Below, in pieces: positions 1 through 12,825 of a stretch of DNA of 64,000 nucleotides. Origin of the DNA: Eriocheir sinensis (lineage: Eukaryota > Arthropoda > Malacostraca > Decapoda > Varunidae). Positions within the stretch are counted from its first letter, which is position 1, and the number at the start of each line of letters is the position of its first letter. The translations under genes were made by a program, and so were the position numbers. Location of the stretch: assembly GCF_024679095.1 (NCBI RefSeq), contig NC_066535.1, positions 5,067,274-5,131,273 of the forward strand, read 5' to 3'. The notes below the pieces were generated by a model. The model worked only from the letters and a program-made list of their open reading frames with translations. It had not been told where the DNA came from and searched no databases.

Positions 1-520
1 ATGATAAAGAAACCAGAAGGACGAGGAAAGAAAATCTGGAAAAAACAAGTGACGATCAAGAGGTAGGTAACACGAAAGTTGAAAGAGAAAGGGAGACGTA
101 GAGTTACAAGAAAAAGGGAAGAGAAGACAGACACGGCAAGAAGGTGGCGGAATACAGAAGAGAACATTGTATAGAAGATTAGGGAGGAAGACGAGTTCAT
201 GATAATAATAAGAAAAAAAACGGGAGATAAGGACATGACACTATGGAGGAGGAAATGAAATAAAATAAGAGACTGAAAAGAAGAACCTAGAAAAATAAAA
301 AAATGATATATATGAAAACCAGGGGGAAAATATCATCGACCAAATTCCTTTTCCATAAATATTTACACAGTGGGAAAGGATAAATGAAATAAACTGGAAA
401 GGACGAAACTAAACCGGCTGAAGGATGAAGAAATATAAAAAAAATACCCGGAAGTGAAACTCTAATCTTTTATTTTTCCACCGGTTTTGCGTTTTCCTCA
501 AATCATTGTATAAGAAGTCT
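1..520. other. A/G-rich unannotated DNA
   Basis: This stretch is purine-rich on the plus strand (many AGAAA and GGAAG runs). No ORF of useful length, RNA gene or repeat unit was found. It is probably decayed low-complexity intergenic or intronic sequence. Confidence 0.6.
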
Positions 521-1078
521 GTCATCGCCACGTGTGCTCTGGTTTAAAAGTGCCCTCACGTAAACCCTCGCTCTCCCCGGCCACTTATTGCCATCCTAAA
601 GTGTGTTGTAAATCTTCCCTCGTCACACTCACCAAGCAATCCTTACTACACCTTTCCTTGCCTTCATTTCTCTCTCCTCTCCTCTTTTTTTCCCCTTCTC
701 TCTCTTTTACTCTCACCTCTGTTTACTCCTCAAACCCACTTTTCTTTCCTTCTTTCCTCTCCTCTCCTCTTTTTTTTCTCTTCTCTCTCCTCTATTATCA
801 CCTCTGTTTAGTCCTCAACCCCACTTTTCTTTCCTCCTCTCCTCTACCCTTCTCTCTTCTCTTTTCACCTCTGTTCCTCACCACCATGTTTTTTTCCTGT
901 TTTCCTCTTCTCTTCTCTTGCAATCTCTGTTCTTCACCGTACTCAGTCCTCACCACCACTCCCCTTTCTTTCCTCTCCTCTCCTCTCTCTTCTCTTCACA
1001 CCTCTCCTCGTCACCGCCGCCTGTCCCTCACTCAGCCCCTTGGTAACAGCCTCTCTCGTAGCTCTTTATAGTTGACCT
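521..1078. repeat. Pyrimidine tract with degenerate 67-85 bp tandem units
   Basis: The tract is almost entirely C and T. The phrase CACCTCTGTT recurs at about 714, 799 and 866, each time followed by CT-rich sequence, so it is a degenerate tandem array. The 179-residue ORF across it is Ser/Leu/Phe/Pro-rich and follows from the pyrimidine bias; I do not call it a gene. Confidence 0.7.
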
Positions 1079-1330
1079 CGGCGCTTATAGGCACTCCTTA
1101 GTATCCGATGTAACTCCTCCGAAATGCGTTTGTACTCAGTTTAACCTTTTTGATCCTCCCCACAAGGCCAGCCCCGCCAGACCAACCCATTCCAGCCCAT
1201 CCCCTCATACTATTCTGTCCCATCCCATCCCAGACCCGTCCCGTCCCTTCCAGTCCACCACCTTGTTAAAAATTGTTAGTATATGCGTGTAGTCAATATT
1301 ACAATTACGGGAAAGCACTAATGGACTGTG
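1079..1330. other. Mixed-composition spacer with CCCAT-like repeats
   Basis: This is short complex sequence. Around 1185-1255 it holds degenerate pentamers (CCCAT, CCAGC, CCCGT). No gene or RNA signature was seen. Confidence 0.5.
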
Positions 1331-1689
1331 TTTGATCCTTACCTCTTTTTTTCTCTTTGTTTCTTCTCTTTTTTTATTTTCGTTTTTTTTCTCTCCTTTT
1401 CTTCTTTTCAGGTTTTCCTCAGTTCTCTTTCATTTTGTTTTATATTCTTGTTTAATCTTCTTTTTTTCTTCTGTCCTGTTTTCTCTCCTTCTTTCCTATG
1501 CTCTTCTTATATCATCTCCTCTTCTCTCTTCTCCCCTGTGCTCCTCTTCACCTATTTTACTTCATTTCCTCTTTTCCCCTCTCTCTATTCCTGTCCTCCT
1601 CCTCTCTCTATATATACTCTCTTAACATGACCTCCTCCTCCCTAAACGTCATTTCTCAATCCTGTTTTCTCTTCTCATATCCTTCTTGA
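1331..1689. repeat. T/CT-rich low-complexity tract
   Basis: Runs of TTTTTTCT and CTCTTCT dominate. Overlapping open frames encode only Phe/Ser/Leu strings, as expected for a pyrimidine strand. Confidence 0.75.
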
Positions 1690-2130
1690 TTCTTCTTCTC
1701 TATCCTTCCCTCTCTCCTTTTCTCCACTCCTCTCCTTCCCCATCCTTCCCTCACCCGCCCTTCCTTTCTCTCCTCTCCTTCCATATCCTTCCTCCCTCTC
1801 TCCTTTCCTTCACTCTTCTCCTTCCCCATCCTTCCTTCACCCGTCCTCTCCTTCTCTCTTCTCCTTCCCTATCCTTCCCCCTCTCTCCTTTTCTTTACTC
1901 TTCTCCTTCCCCATCCTCCCCCCTCTCTCCTCCTTTCCTTTCTCTCCTCTCCTTCCATATCCTTCCTCCCTCTCTTTTTTTCTTTATTCTTCTCCTTTTC
2001 CATCCTTCCCTCACCCGTCCTTTCTGTCTCTCCTCTCCCTCCCTATACTTCCCCCTCTCTCCTCCTTTCCTTCACTCTTCTCCTTGCCCACCCTTCCCTC
2101 TCCTCTTCCGCCCTTTCCTGCCTCTCCCTG
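1690..2130. repeat. ~87-bp pyrimidine minisatellite, five copies
   Basis: The anchor YACTCYTCTCCTT recurs at 1725, 1811, 1896, 1985 and 2073, giving steps of 86, 85, 89 and 88 bp. Copies share CCATCCTTCC and CACCCG blocks and differ by small indels. The 169-residue ORF over it (1686-2195) repeats a HPSxTRP-like phrase only because of the array. Confidence 0.85.
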
Positions 2131-2250
2131 CACCTCTGATATCAACCCGTATATTCGGAGTCACAATAAATATACCCATTACGAGGACGACATAAATCAT
2201 GCGCTTGAAATTTATGGAGCACACGTGGAGAGAGAGGGAGAGACGAACCG

Positions 2251-2288
<38 letters not shown>

Positions 2289-2502
2289 AAAAATAAGTCA
2301 CCGTCGTATAAATGGATCACAGACACCAATCAACCAAGCAACCAATACGACACACGCGGCGGTCTTATGCAAGAAAATTGTCTACCCGCGTCTTCCCTTT
2401 AAAAGTTTTTGTTGCTTCTTGGGACTGAAGGATAAGTATACTCACAATTCATTCAGTGTTCTTGGTTTGGTCCACCCTGTTTATATTCATCTCGTGGTTA
2501 AC
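2131..2502. other. Spacer with a (CA)n microsatellite
   Basis: A perfect (CA)n tract of about 34 bp lies at 2253-2286. The surrounding sequence is of mixed composition with no supported gene. Confidence 0.7.
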
Positions 2503-2757
2503 TCCTCCTCCTCTCCTTCCCCTCTCTCCTCCTCCTCCTACTCCTCCTCCAGATATGCATGTAAATGTAAATAAATAAGAACACGCTATAAGACTGATAG
2601 ATCCGCACCTGGTTATTGGGACGCCGTAAAAGAACTAGTCGTGGGGTACAAACATATTCCTCCACCTTCACCTCTGCCTCCTCCTCCTCTTCCTCTTCCT
2701 CCTCCACCTCCCCGTGTCCTTGAACTTGAGACTCCAGCCGGAAGTACGCATCACTAA
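2503..2757. repeat. CTC/CCT-rich tracts around a short complex segment
   Basis: Trinucleotide-like CTC runs occupy about 2503-2550 and 2655-2710. The ~100 bp between them is complex but carries no recognisable coding signal. Confidence 0.65.
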
Positions 2758-3460
2758 GGAATAATAAGAAAGAGCAAAGAAAGTGGTAGAGGTGAAAAGA
2801 GAGTCGGAGAAGATGGAAAATAGAGGAAGAGTGGGAAAGCAGATGATGATGATGAGGAGGAGGAGGAGGCGAAGAGCGGTGTATATGAGGTGGATAAAGT
2901 AAGGGAGATAGAGGAGGTCGAGGGTGGTAATGGGTGGAGAAGGTGCAAGGTAATGGAGGAGGTTTGGGATAGTGGAGAGGAGATGAAGTTGTAGAAGTGG
3001 AAGAGATGTAGGAAGTGGAAAGTGGGAAAAGGTAAAATACATGGGAAGGAGTGGAGGAGGAGAAGGAGGAGGAAGAGGTAAAGGACGACGGTAGTGGAAG
3101 TGAAAATGATTGAAAGAATGAAATCACGAAGAAGGTGGATGGAAGAATAAAAGAAGAAGGAACGTAGAAAAGGAGGAGAACAGAAGTGGAGGTGGAGTGG
3201 GAAGAGAGGAAGAGTTAGAAGAAAAGGATAAGGAGAAAAGTGGTGAACATGGGGTGGGAAAGGAGTGTAGGAGGTGAAGGACAGGGAACAAAGCAGGAGA
3301 AGAGTGAAGTGGAGGATATGAGAGATGGAGAAGAGGAGGAGGAAGCGAAAGAGAGAGCGTGAAGCAAGAGTGCGAAGTGAATGGGCTTGGAAATCGATAA
3401 TGAAAATAATGAAGTCGAGACAAAACGAAGAGGTACTTGGGGGCAAATAACAAGACTTGG
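2758..3460. repeat. Long polypurine tract (plus strand)
   Basis: About 700 bp of nearly pure A/G (GGAGG, GAAGA, GTGGA). Its minus-strand ORFs of up to 300 residues are Ser/Phe/Leu/Pro strings with no domain. The tract could adopt triplex structure, but this is inference. Confidence 0.75.
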
Positions 3461-3729
3461 GAGGCAATAATGTTACGTTGGAACCGACTATTAATTCGTC
3501 CCTGCGCTGCCAAATCTTGTACAACAGGAAATTTGGGAGATTAGAAAACGTAAAGGAAATGTCAGGATATCTTACGCCAAGTTTTAAGTGGCCATGTTTT
3601 GTACGCGCAGGAAGGCAGACAGAAATAAAGTTGAGGAAAGTTAAAGAAAAAAACAATTAAATGAAAGGAAAAACAATAACCCGGCTCATAGTTTTTGTTA
3701 TCGTGTTCTTTATTATTTTTTTTCAATGT
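3461..3729. other. Complex AT-rich segment
   Basis: A plus-strand frame of 67 codons runs through 3457-3660 (ends KLRKVKEKNN). I do not recognise it and see no domain. Nothing else was found. Confidence 0.4.
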
Positions 3730-4480
3730 TAATGATAGAGGTTATGTTTCGAATCAGGGAAAAAAATAACAGTGGAAAGAATGAAGTAGAACAGAGTTTG
3801 ATCCTTTCACAGCTATTTGTCCTTTTGTTCTCCCTTTTTTTATACTTGTGAAAGCGTTTTTGTTTTTAAGTTTTGGATCAGAAAAAAAATAACAATGGAA
3901 AGAATGAAATAGGAAAAAGTATAATCCTCCTTACCTCCTCTTGTCCTTCAGCGTTTTTCCTTTTCTTATACTTTTGATAGATAATTTGTTCCTTAAGTTT
4001 TGGATCGGAAAAGAATAACAATGGAAAGAAAGAAGTAAAGTATAATCCTCCTTACCTCTTCTTGTCCTTCAGCGTTTTTCCTTTTCTTAGGCTTTTGAGA
4101 GATAATTTGTTCCTTAAGTTTTGGATCGGAAAAGAATAACAATGGAAAGAATGAAGCAGAAAAAGTATAATCCTTCTCACCTCCTCTTGTCCTTCAGCGT
4201 TTTTCCTTTTCTTATACTTATGATAGATAATTTGTTCCCTAAGTTTTGGATCAGAAAAGAATAACAATGGAAAGAATGAAGTAGAAAAAGTATAAGCCTC
4301 CTTACCTCCTCTTGTCCTTCAGCGTTTTTCCCTTTTATATACTTTTGATAGATAATTTGCTCCTTAAGTTTTGGATCAGAAAAAAATAACAATGAAAAGC
4401 ATGAAGCAGAAAAGGTATAATACTTCTCACCTCTTCTTGACCTTCAGTGTCGTTTTTCCTTTCTATTATTTTTGAGAGAG
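3730..4480. repeat. 125-bp tandem array, about six copies
   Basis: TTGTCCTTCAGCG recurs at 3941, 4062, 4187, 4312 and (diverged) 4437, giving steps of 121 then 125 bp. Each unit also holds TTTTGGATCRGAAAA and AACAATGGAAAGAATGAA. The first unit (about 3760-3850) is more diverged. The two 71-residue minus-strand ORFs here are the same array read twice. Confidence 0.93.
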
Positions 4481-5345
4481 CTTCTGTGTCTCCGGTTCTG
4501 GGTCAGTAACAATAACATAAGCCTCATGTCTTTCTGGAGATTGTTTGGATTAGTGACACAGTAACAAAGAAACAATAATAATGACTTTGCAAAGCTTTAA
4601 TAGTCGCGTGTTACTGAGTCAGTCACTTCATTCTTTCTTTCTTTTTTCTCTTTTTTCATACATTTCAAAAGAGAGTACGTGTTTTGCCATTGATCAGCGA
4701 CGTAACGGGGGATAATTTTTTTTCATTAAGAGCTCATCAACGTCACACCAAAAAAATATGTCAAGTGATGATGGTGACTGCATTTCTTTCTTTCCTTTTT
4801 CAATACATTACAAAGAGTTTCTATGCCCTGCTTCTAATCAGTATCGTAATAGAATAAAGTATCATGTCTTTTTTTATGGAGAGATCATCAATATAAAACT
4901 GGTGAAGGATGTCGAGTCGTAGTGATGATCGCATGTTCTTTTATTTTATTTTATTTTTTTCATACGTTTCAAAGGGTTTCCGCGTCTTGCTTTTTGATCA
5001 GTAACCGTAACATAATAGGGTATCTTGTCTTTTTATTGAGAGATCATCAGCATAATACCAAGGATGTCGAGTATATGTAGTGACTGTACTTCTCTCTTCC
5101 CTTTTTCTTACATTTCAAAGAGTTCCCGCGTCTTACCTCTGATCTGTAACGTAACAGAATAAAATATCACGTCTTTTTAATGCAGAGATCATCAACAACT
5201 AAGGATACCGAGTCTTCTCTTTCCTCATACGTTTCAAAGTGTCTCCATGTCTTGTTTTCGATCGGTAACAAAACATAATAGGGTATCATGTTTTTTTCTT
5301 TTAGGGAGATCATCAACGTAATACCGAGTAAGGATGTCGAGTCTT
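4481..5345. repeat. Degenerate ~120-160 bp tandem array, five or six copies
   Basis: Recurring landmarks are CATACRTTTCAAA (about 4657, 4801, 4957, 5107, 5226), ATCAGTAACGTAACA-like text, AGAGATCATCAACR and AAGGATGTCGAGT. Units are strongly diverged. Parts resemble the 125-bp array just upstream, so both may be one old array at different stages of decay. Confidence 0.8.
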
Positions 5346-5627
5346 GGTGGCGTTGTTGCTGCTGGTGTGTCTCAGTCGCTGGTTCACGCCTTTTTCTTCC
5401 CTTCCCATCACTCACGCTGTCGGATCGGCGGCGTGAGTGTTTTGCGCGAGTTATGTGCTTCCCGCAGACAATGAACGCGTGAGGACGTGCCCACATTGGC
5501 TTCCCTCTGGTTTTCCCGGTGGTCTCTCTGTCTCTGTCTCTTCTCTTCTCTTTTCTACTCCAGCCTTGTCTTTTCTTTTTTTTTCTTCTCTTCTCTTATC
5601 CTTCTTCTCTTCTTTTCTCTTCTTTTT
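5346..5627. other. Complex segment leading into a CT tract
   Basis: Mixed sequence to about 5520, then CTCTT-rich. An unrecognised minus-strand ORF (5167-5496) spans the end of the array and this segment; it shows no domain. Confidence 0.4.
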
Positions 5628-6612
5628 TTCCCTTCCCTTCCCTTCCCTTGCCTTGCCTTGCCTTGCCTTGCCTTGCCTTGCCTTGCCTTCCCTTCCCTTG
5701 CCTTGCCTTGCCTTGCCTTGCCTTGCCTTGCCTTGCCTTTCCGTCCATTCCCGCCTCTTCCCTTCCCTTCCCATCCCTTCCCTTCCCTTCCCTTCCCTTG
5801 CCTTGCCTTGCCTTGCCTTGCCTTGCCTTGCCTTGCCTTGCCTTGCCTTGCCTTCCCTTCCCTTCCCTTCCCTTCCCTTCCCTTCCCTTCCCTTCCCTTG
5901 CCTTGCCTTGCCTTGCCTTGCCTTGCCTTCCCGTCCATTCTCGCCTCTTCCCTTCCCTTCCCATCCCTTCCCTTCCCTTCCATTGCCTTGCCTTGCCTTG
6001 CCTTGCCTTGCCTTGCCTTGCCTTGCCTTGCCTTCTCTTCCCTTCCCTTCCCTTCCCTTCCCTTCCCTTCCCTTCCCTTCATTTCCCTTCCCTTCCCTTC
6101 CCTTCCCTTCCCTTCTTTTCCATTTTCTTCCCTTCCCTTCCCTTCCCTTCAATTCCCTTCCCTTCCATTCTCTTCCCTTTTCTTTCCTTCCCTTCCCTTT
6201 CCTTTCCTTCCCTTCCCTTCCCTTCCCTTCAATTCCCTTCCCTTCCCTTCCATTCTCTTCCCTTTTCTTCCCTTCCCTTCCCTTCCCTTCCCTTCCCTTC
6301 CCTTCCCTTCCCTTCCCTTCACTTCCCGTCTCTTTTCTTCCCTTCCCTTCCCTTCCCTTCCATTCCATTCTCTTCCCTTTTCTTCCCTTCCCTTCCCTTC
6401 CCTTCCCTTCCCTTCCCTTCCCTTCCATTCCATTCTCTTCCTTTCTCTTCCCTTCCTTCCTTCCTTCCTTCCATTCTCTTCCTTTTCTTCCTTCCCTTCC
6501 TTCCTTCCTTCCCCTCCCTTCCCTTCCCTTCCCTTCACTTCCCGTCTCTTTTCTTCCCTTCCCTTACCTTCAATTTCCTTCCCTTCCCCTCCCTTCCCTT
6601 CCTTTGTCTTCT
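5628..6612. repeat. CCTTC/CCTTG pentamer satellite, about 1 kb
   Basis: Homogeneous CCTTG blocks (about 5649-5740, 5798-5852, 5899-5930, 5983-6032) alternate with CCTTC blocks and point variants (CCATT, TTTTC, AATTC). Higher-order copying is visible: CCGTCCATTCYCGCCTC occurs at 5741 and 5931 (190 bp apart), and ACTTCCCGTCTC at 6321 and 6537. All plus frames are open across it (up to 453 residues) because neither pentamer can make a stop codon; these are not genes. Confidence 0.97.
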
Positions 6613-8286
<1,674 letters not shown>

Positions 8287-8345
8287 AACTGTGCCTAACG
8301 GGCTTTTTTTTCTGTGAGCTGTATCCTCTACTATAAAAAAAAAGG
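8287..8345 (+). mobile_element. Fragment of A-tailed retroposon (family R)
   Basis: The text GAGCTGTATCCTCTACTAT followed by A9 matches the 3' end seen at 59220-59312 (GAGCTGTCTCCTTTGTTGT then A-run), and an ACGGGCTTTTTT block lies upstream. Only the 3' part survives. Confidence 0.6.
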
Positions 8346-8421
8346 ATAGATAGATAGAGAGTGAGATAGACAGGGTGATAGAGTATTAAGACTGACGACA
8401 GTGTTGGGGAAGATCTATTAT

Positions 8422-8468
<47 letters not shown>

Positions 8469-8780
8469 AAGACACCCTTATGGCCTGTTCTTACGTGCCG
8501 ATAACAGCGTGTCCTCCGCCCCCTCGCCGCGTCATTACCACGCCGCTAGTCACTCCGCCTCATCGTGCCCGGTGTTTACGGCGCCGCGCCGGGCATAAAC
8601 TCCGCGAGGCTCATTAGTGCTTTGTTATGTGCTAGGCGTCCTTTAAACATTCAGGGCCTCGACTATTGCTTGGTAAGTATATTAAAAGTGATGCTCAAGA
8701 TGGTTTAATATATTTTTTTTTATTCTTCTTATCTCGTCTCGTAGAAATTGTAGCTAGATGATAAATTTTGTTTTTTACGC
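8346..8780. other. CpG-dense segment with a (CA)n tract
   Basis: A perfect (CA)n lies at 8428-8466. About 8510-8600 is GC- and CpG-dense, unlike its surroundings, which could mark an undermethylated regulatory region or an exon edge. No supported frame was found. Confidence 0.45.
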
Positions 8781-9095
8781 TCCGTTGAGTAGTGGTTAGC
8801 GTGCTTGACTGAGACTCCGCGGGCCCGGCTTCGAATCTTGGCCCGGGCAGTAGGCGTGCAGCTCACCTAGCTGTTCATCCTCCCTCTTGGGTTGGTCGAT
8901 AGATGGGCTCCTGGGGACACCTGGGAAAGGTAAACTGTGGCAATCCCGGACTTCACATTGGCCCGTGTTCCGGGGTAATGTTTATTATTATTATTATATT
9001 TTTTTTACCCACCACAGGCTCAAAGGGCCAAAGGTATGGAGATGAGCACCGCAGCCACGCGCAGCTATAGCCTGTGCACCCAGCTTTACCTTACC
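8781..9095 (+). mobile_element. tRNA-derived SINE
   Basis: The head carries a box A-like D-arm (GTAGTGGTTAGCGTGC) and a box B-like T-arm (GCTTCGAATCTTG) about 45 bp apart, the split RNA polymerase III promoter of a tRNA. The body contains GGTAAACTGTGG, AATCCCGGACTTCACA and CCCACCACAGGCTCAAAGGG, which I recall from decapod SINEs (memory only). An ATT microsatellite interrupts the body at 8982-8996. It ends in TTACCTTACCTTTT. Confidence 0.8.
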
Positions 9096-9520
9096 TTTTA
9101 TCGTTACGTTTTCCTTCTTTTGTTGTTCGTTAGGTTTATGATCATAGTTTAGATTGTAATAAATGTGAGCGTATATGTTATTTTCTACGGCGATAACGAC
9201 AATATTTATTAAGTTACTATAAGCACTACTGATAATGATGGTGATAATGCTGATGATACTCTCTCTCTCCCTATCTCCGTAACTTTTCATCTATCTATCT
9301 TTTATCCCTCAATGTACAGATAATGGAATGCATATATTCATCACACCTTCACTCATATCCTTTCCCATTCCATTTCTCCTCACGTTTTCCCTCGCCTCAC
9401 CCTCGTCCTTCAAGACAAAAGTTATGAGGGAATTACACTAATGATGAGAAGTATGAAAACAGTTGTCCTGAAAATGATTGTTATGGGGAACGTAATGAGC
9501 GACGAGTGATTACGATAATG
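9096..9520. other. AT-rich complex sequence
   Basis: Contains degenerate GATGATAATG runs (9225-9260). A 98-residue minus-strand ORF (8994-9290) is largely the complement of the SINE tail and simple repeats. No gene is supported. Confidence 0.5.
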
Positions 9521-9629
9521 AGAGAGAGAGAGAGAGAGAGAGAGAAAGTCGTGATGAAGTGATAATTAAGGTGATAAACAGCCTTTGTATTTATAATTAG
9601 AGGTGAGGAAGAGCAATGCACCTGGCGAG

Positions 9630-9668
<39 letters not shown>

Positions 9669-10195
9669 TACGCGCAATGATGTTGATAAAAACGGAAGAA
9701 ATGTGTTAGGAAGTGATGGTGATACACAGTAATAAAAGTGATAACAGCGATAATGAAGGGAGAGACTGCAATGGGACAGGTGATGGTGAAGATGTGCTTG
9801 CCTAAGGAAGAATAAGGGAGAGCTAGAGGGAAGAGGGGGAGAGAGAGAGAGAGGGAAATGGAAGTGTTGGGAGCAGATGTGAGGCGGATAGGAAAAGAGG
9901 GAGAGATGATGGAAGATGATGTGATTGTTTGAGGATGGGTAAGGAAGAACTAGGTGGATGAGGGTGAGAGGGGGAGGTGGAAATGGAAATGGAAATGTAG
10001 TGACCGGAATGTAGTGTTGTAACGTGCCTGTTGAATGGTAATTACTGAAAGCTATGGTGAAGAGCAAGACAGTGAGTGATGTTAAAGAGAGTGACAGAGA
10101 GAAAGAGATAGAGAAGAATGCTATACCGAGGAAGTAAAGAGAATAGGAAATTGTAAATGTCAGAAAAATATAATGGTAAATGATGACGCACATGA
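9521..10195. repeat. Purine-rich tract with (GA)n blocks
   Basis: Perfect (GA)n lies at about 9519-9545 and 9632-9664. The rest is G/A/T-rich with GAAATG triplets near 9970-9995. The 198-residue minus ORF is Ser/Pro/Leu low complexity. Confidence 0.7.
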
Positions 10196-10659
10196 TGGCG
10201 ACATAAAAAAGACAGTATTGTGGTTGTGCTTATTGGTGATTATAGTGCTTAAGTAATGGAGGCACTCAGGATTGTGCAAGATAACGACACAAAGAAATTA
10301 CAAATCATATAATAATAAAAATGCGCCGCGTAATAATACTAAATCGTCACACTTAAGTCAAGACGCTCGTTATGATAATCCGAATGTACTGATTATAGCT
10401 TTGGTGTTGCATTTAATGGCCACTCCATTGTCGGGGCTCATAATAAACCTGCTCAATTTCCCTTCCCTCGCGTGTACATTACGTGCGTTGTCACACTGTT
10501 TTCCCATTGTTCCTCGCGCCGCCGCAGACACTCTTACAGCGGGTCATTGCTCATAGTTCCTTAACCTCCGCTGACCTAACCTCCAGTCGGGTCAATCGTC
10601 TTATTATTAAAGGGCCTGAAGTGTGGTGTATATAGTTTATGATAGTTATCCCATAATGT
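10196..10659. other. Complex AT-rich segment
   Basis: A 94-residue plus ORF (10272-10556) has fairly balanced composition, but I do not recognise it and it shows no motif. Nothing else is supported. Confidence 0.4.
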
Positions 10660-11030
10660 CCTGCCGTTTGGAAGTTTTCTTTGTCACTAAGTTGGTTTTA
10701 AGTTGTTGTTTTTTCGTGTTTATTCTTTGTTGGACTTTCTGATTGCTCTCGTTTCTCTATATATTTCTGTGCTCCTCTATTTGTTCTACCAATTGGAAGT
10801 TTTTTGTGACTAAAATTAATGCTTTATGATGTTTTCTATGAGTCCTTCGTCTCTATTCTTGGTACGATTTTCTGCTCATTCTTTATTTTATTTTTTCATT
10901 GTTGCAGCATCATCAGGCTTGCGTCCGTTGTGTGTACTGTTACTAGATTAGCTTTATGGTGTTTTCTATGTACTGTAGGATTTTCTGCTTGCTCTTTTTT
11001 TCTTTTACTTTTACATCGGATTTGTGGCTG
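10660..11030. repeat. Degenerate ~125-130 bp tandem duplication, three copies
   Basis: TTGGAAGTTTT recurs at 10668 and 10793 (125 bp apart). GCTTTATGRTGTTTTCTATG recurs at 10821 and 10951 (130 bp). GATTTTCTGCT occurs twice. The 91-residue ORF at 10819-11094 lies inside this duplication and is not a recognised gene. Confidence 0.75.
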
Positions 11031-11717
11031 TGCGCCATATAATGTTGTGGTGATGGAAGCTTTTTTCTCGCTGACACAACTATTGTCTTTATAACGCAAG
11101 GCATCAGCTGTTCTCCCCTCAAGACAAATGTTCATTTCCCTCGTTTAATTGCCTCGTGTTGGCCTTCGTTGTCTTCATTAGCGAGGAATGACTGTCTTTT
11201 CCGTCTCGGCCATAACAGTCGTTCTCATTTCTCTTATTTCTCCTTCTTTGTCTTTGGTTTCTCCTTTCATCCCGGTATTCTGTTTTGCTCAGCTTTTCCT
11301 TTTCATTAATTCACTTTACTGATTTTTTGAGTCACCTTCCTTTTTCCGCTTTATTCGTGGTAATTATATTCTTTCTTTTAATTTTTCCTTCGGGTTCTCT
11401 ACTTTCTTCTCTACTTCTCGAAATTATTCATCGTTCTGTTTTTTTTTCCAAATGTTCCTACTTTATATTCTTTTTACTTATTCAGTTGTACTCTCAGATT
11501 ACATTTTTTTTCTGTCTTTTATATTCTTTCTGTCTTTCTCAACGTATGCTTTTGTTTTTCTCTTTCATCTGTCTCTTCCATAAGTATCATATATATTTTT
11601 TTCACACCTATTTTTTTCATTCTCCCTCCATTAATATCTTTTTTCACATTCGCTTTTAGTTTTACACCAATTTTGCCTTCTCCTCCTTTTAAAGTTAACC
11701 CTTTTTCCGCCATTATT
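11031..11717. other. T-rich sequence without recognised features
   Basis: Strong T bias on the plus strand. The 124-residue ORF at 11285-11659 is Phe/Ser/Leu-rich low complexity. Nothing was recognised. Confidence 0.5.
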
Positions 11718-12100
11718 CTCCTGTTACCTTGCTAATGTTTGTTTTTCTCATTCAAGTCCCATAGTGATAGCTTCTTTCATCCTCCTCGTCGTTATTTTTT
11801 TTCCTAGCCCTATTCGCATTTTGTTTTATATTAATTTCGTCTTCTCTTTTCCCGTCTGTTCTCCCTTGTCACCTCTTCTCTCTCCTGTTATCCTTGCTAA
11901 TGTTCTTTTTTTCTATTCAAGTCCCATAGTGATAGCTTTTTTCATCCTCCTCGTCGTTATTTTTTTTCCTACCCCTATTCGCATTTTGTTTTATATTAAT
12001 TTCGTCTTCTCTTTTCCCGTCTGTTCTCCCTTGTCACCTCTTCTCTCTCCTGTTATCCTTGCTAATGTTCTTTTTTTCTACTCAAGTCCCATAGTGGTAC
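11718..12100. repeat. 165-bp tandem repeat, 2.3 nearly identical copies
   Basis: AGTCCCATAGTGRTA recurs around 11761, 11926 and 12091, and CTCCTGTTATCC at 11718, 11882 and 12047: an exact 165-bp step. Copies differ at few positions, so the event is recent. Because 165 is divisible by three, the ORF at 11764-12168 repeats a 55-residue hydrophobic phrase. Confidence 0.95.
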
Positions 12101-12825
12101 TTTTTCTCCCCCTCCTCATCCCTCATTTTTTCAGCCTCGCCTCCTTCCATCTCTCCCCGCGGCGCTAATCACCACCCATATCCATTTAAACCACTTTCCT
12201 CACGTCATTCTCACCCTGTTTCACGCTCCGTCAATTTATCATACTCCATTAATCTATCGGTATCCTTTTAACCCTTCACCTCTCTCACCCTTCTTCCCGC
12301 CCTCCCTGTCTGCCTCATCCTCTCCCATATGTTCCTTCTCTCCTTCTACCTCCTTCCGTTTCTCTTCTCCTTTCCTCTTTCCATTTCTCTTCTCCCGTCC
12401 TTCCTCTTTTCTTTTCTTTCTTTATCTTCGTTTTTTTCTTCGCCTCTCACCTTTCTTCCCCCATTGCCTGTCTCTCTCTTCTCCTTTTTCACTTTCTTTA
12501 ATTCCTTTTTTTTTCTTTGCCTCCATTTCTTCCACCTTTCCCTTGCTTACCTTTCTTCTTTCCCACCTTTCGTCCTTCGTTTATTCCCTTCATCTTCCTT
12601 ACTTTCTTTCTTTCTCCCTATTTCTCACCCTCTATCCCATCCCACCTTTCCTTTGTCTCCTCCGTCCCTCCTTCCCGTTCCTCGCCCCTTCCTCCACCCT
12701 AGCCTCATTGGGTCTGTCCTGCGCCAACAGTATCATCGCTGGTGTGTGTTATCAAGGGAGGAGCCGATGACAGCCACACCGAGCGTCACTTCCACACTCA
12801 TTAATCATAGCGGGATGGGAGAAGG
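12101..12825. other. CT-rich tract then short complex segment
   Basis: 12101-12710 is pyrimidine-dominated, with false Ser/Phe/Leu ORFs. 12711-12825 is complex and GC-balanced with no recognised signature. Confidence 0.6.

Noticed and set aside
3730..5345. Regular spacing suggesting a CRISPR array
   Set aside because: Units are 120-160 bp, the whole unit is repeated rather than alternating with unique spacers, and the context is eukaryotic.
8781..8850. Functional tRNA gene
   Set aside because: Promoter boxes are present, but no acceptor or anticodon stem folds, and a SINE body continues downstream.
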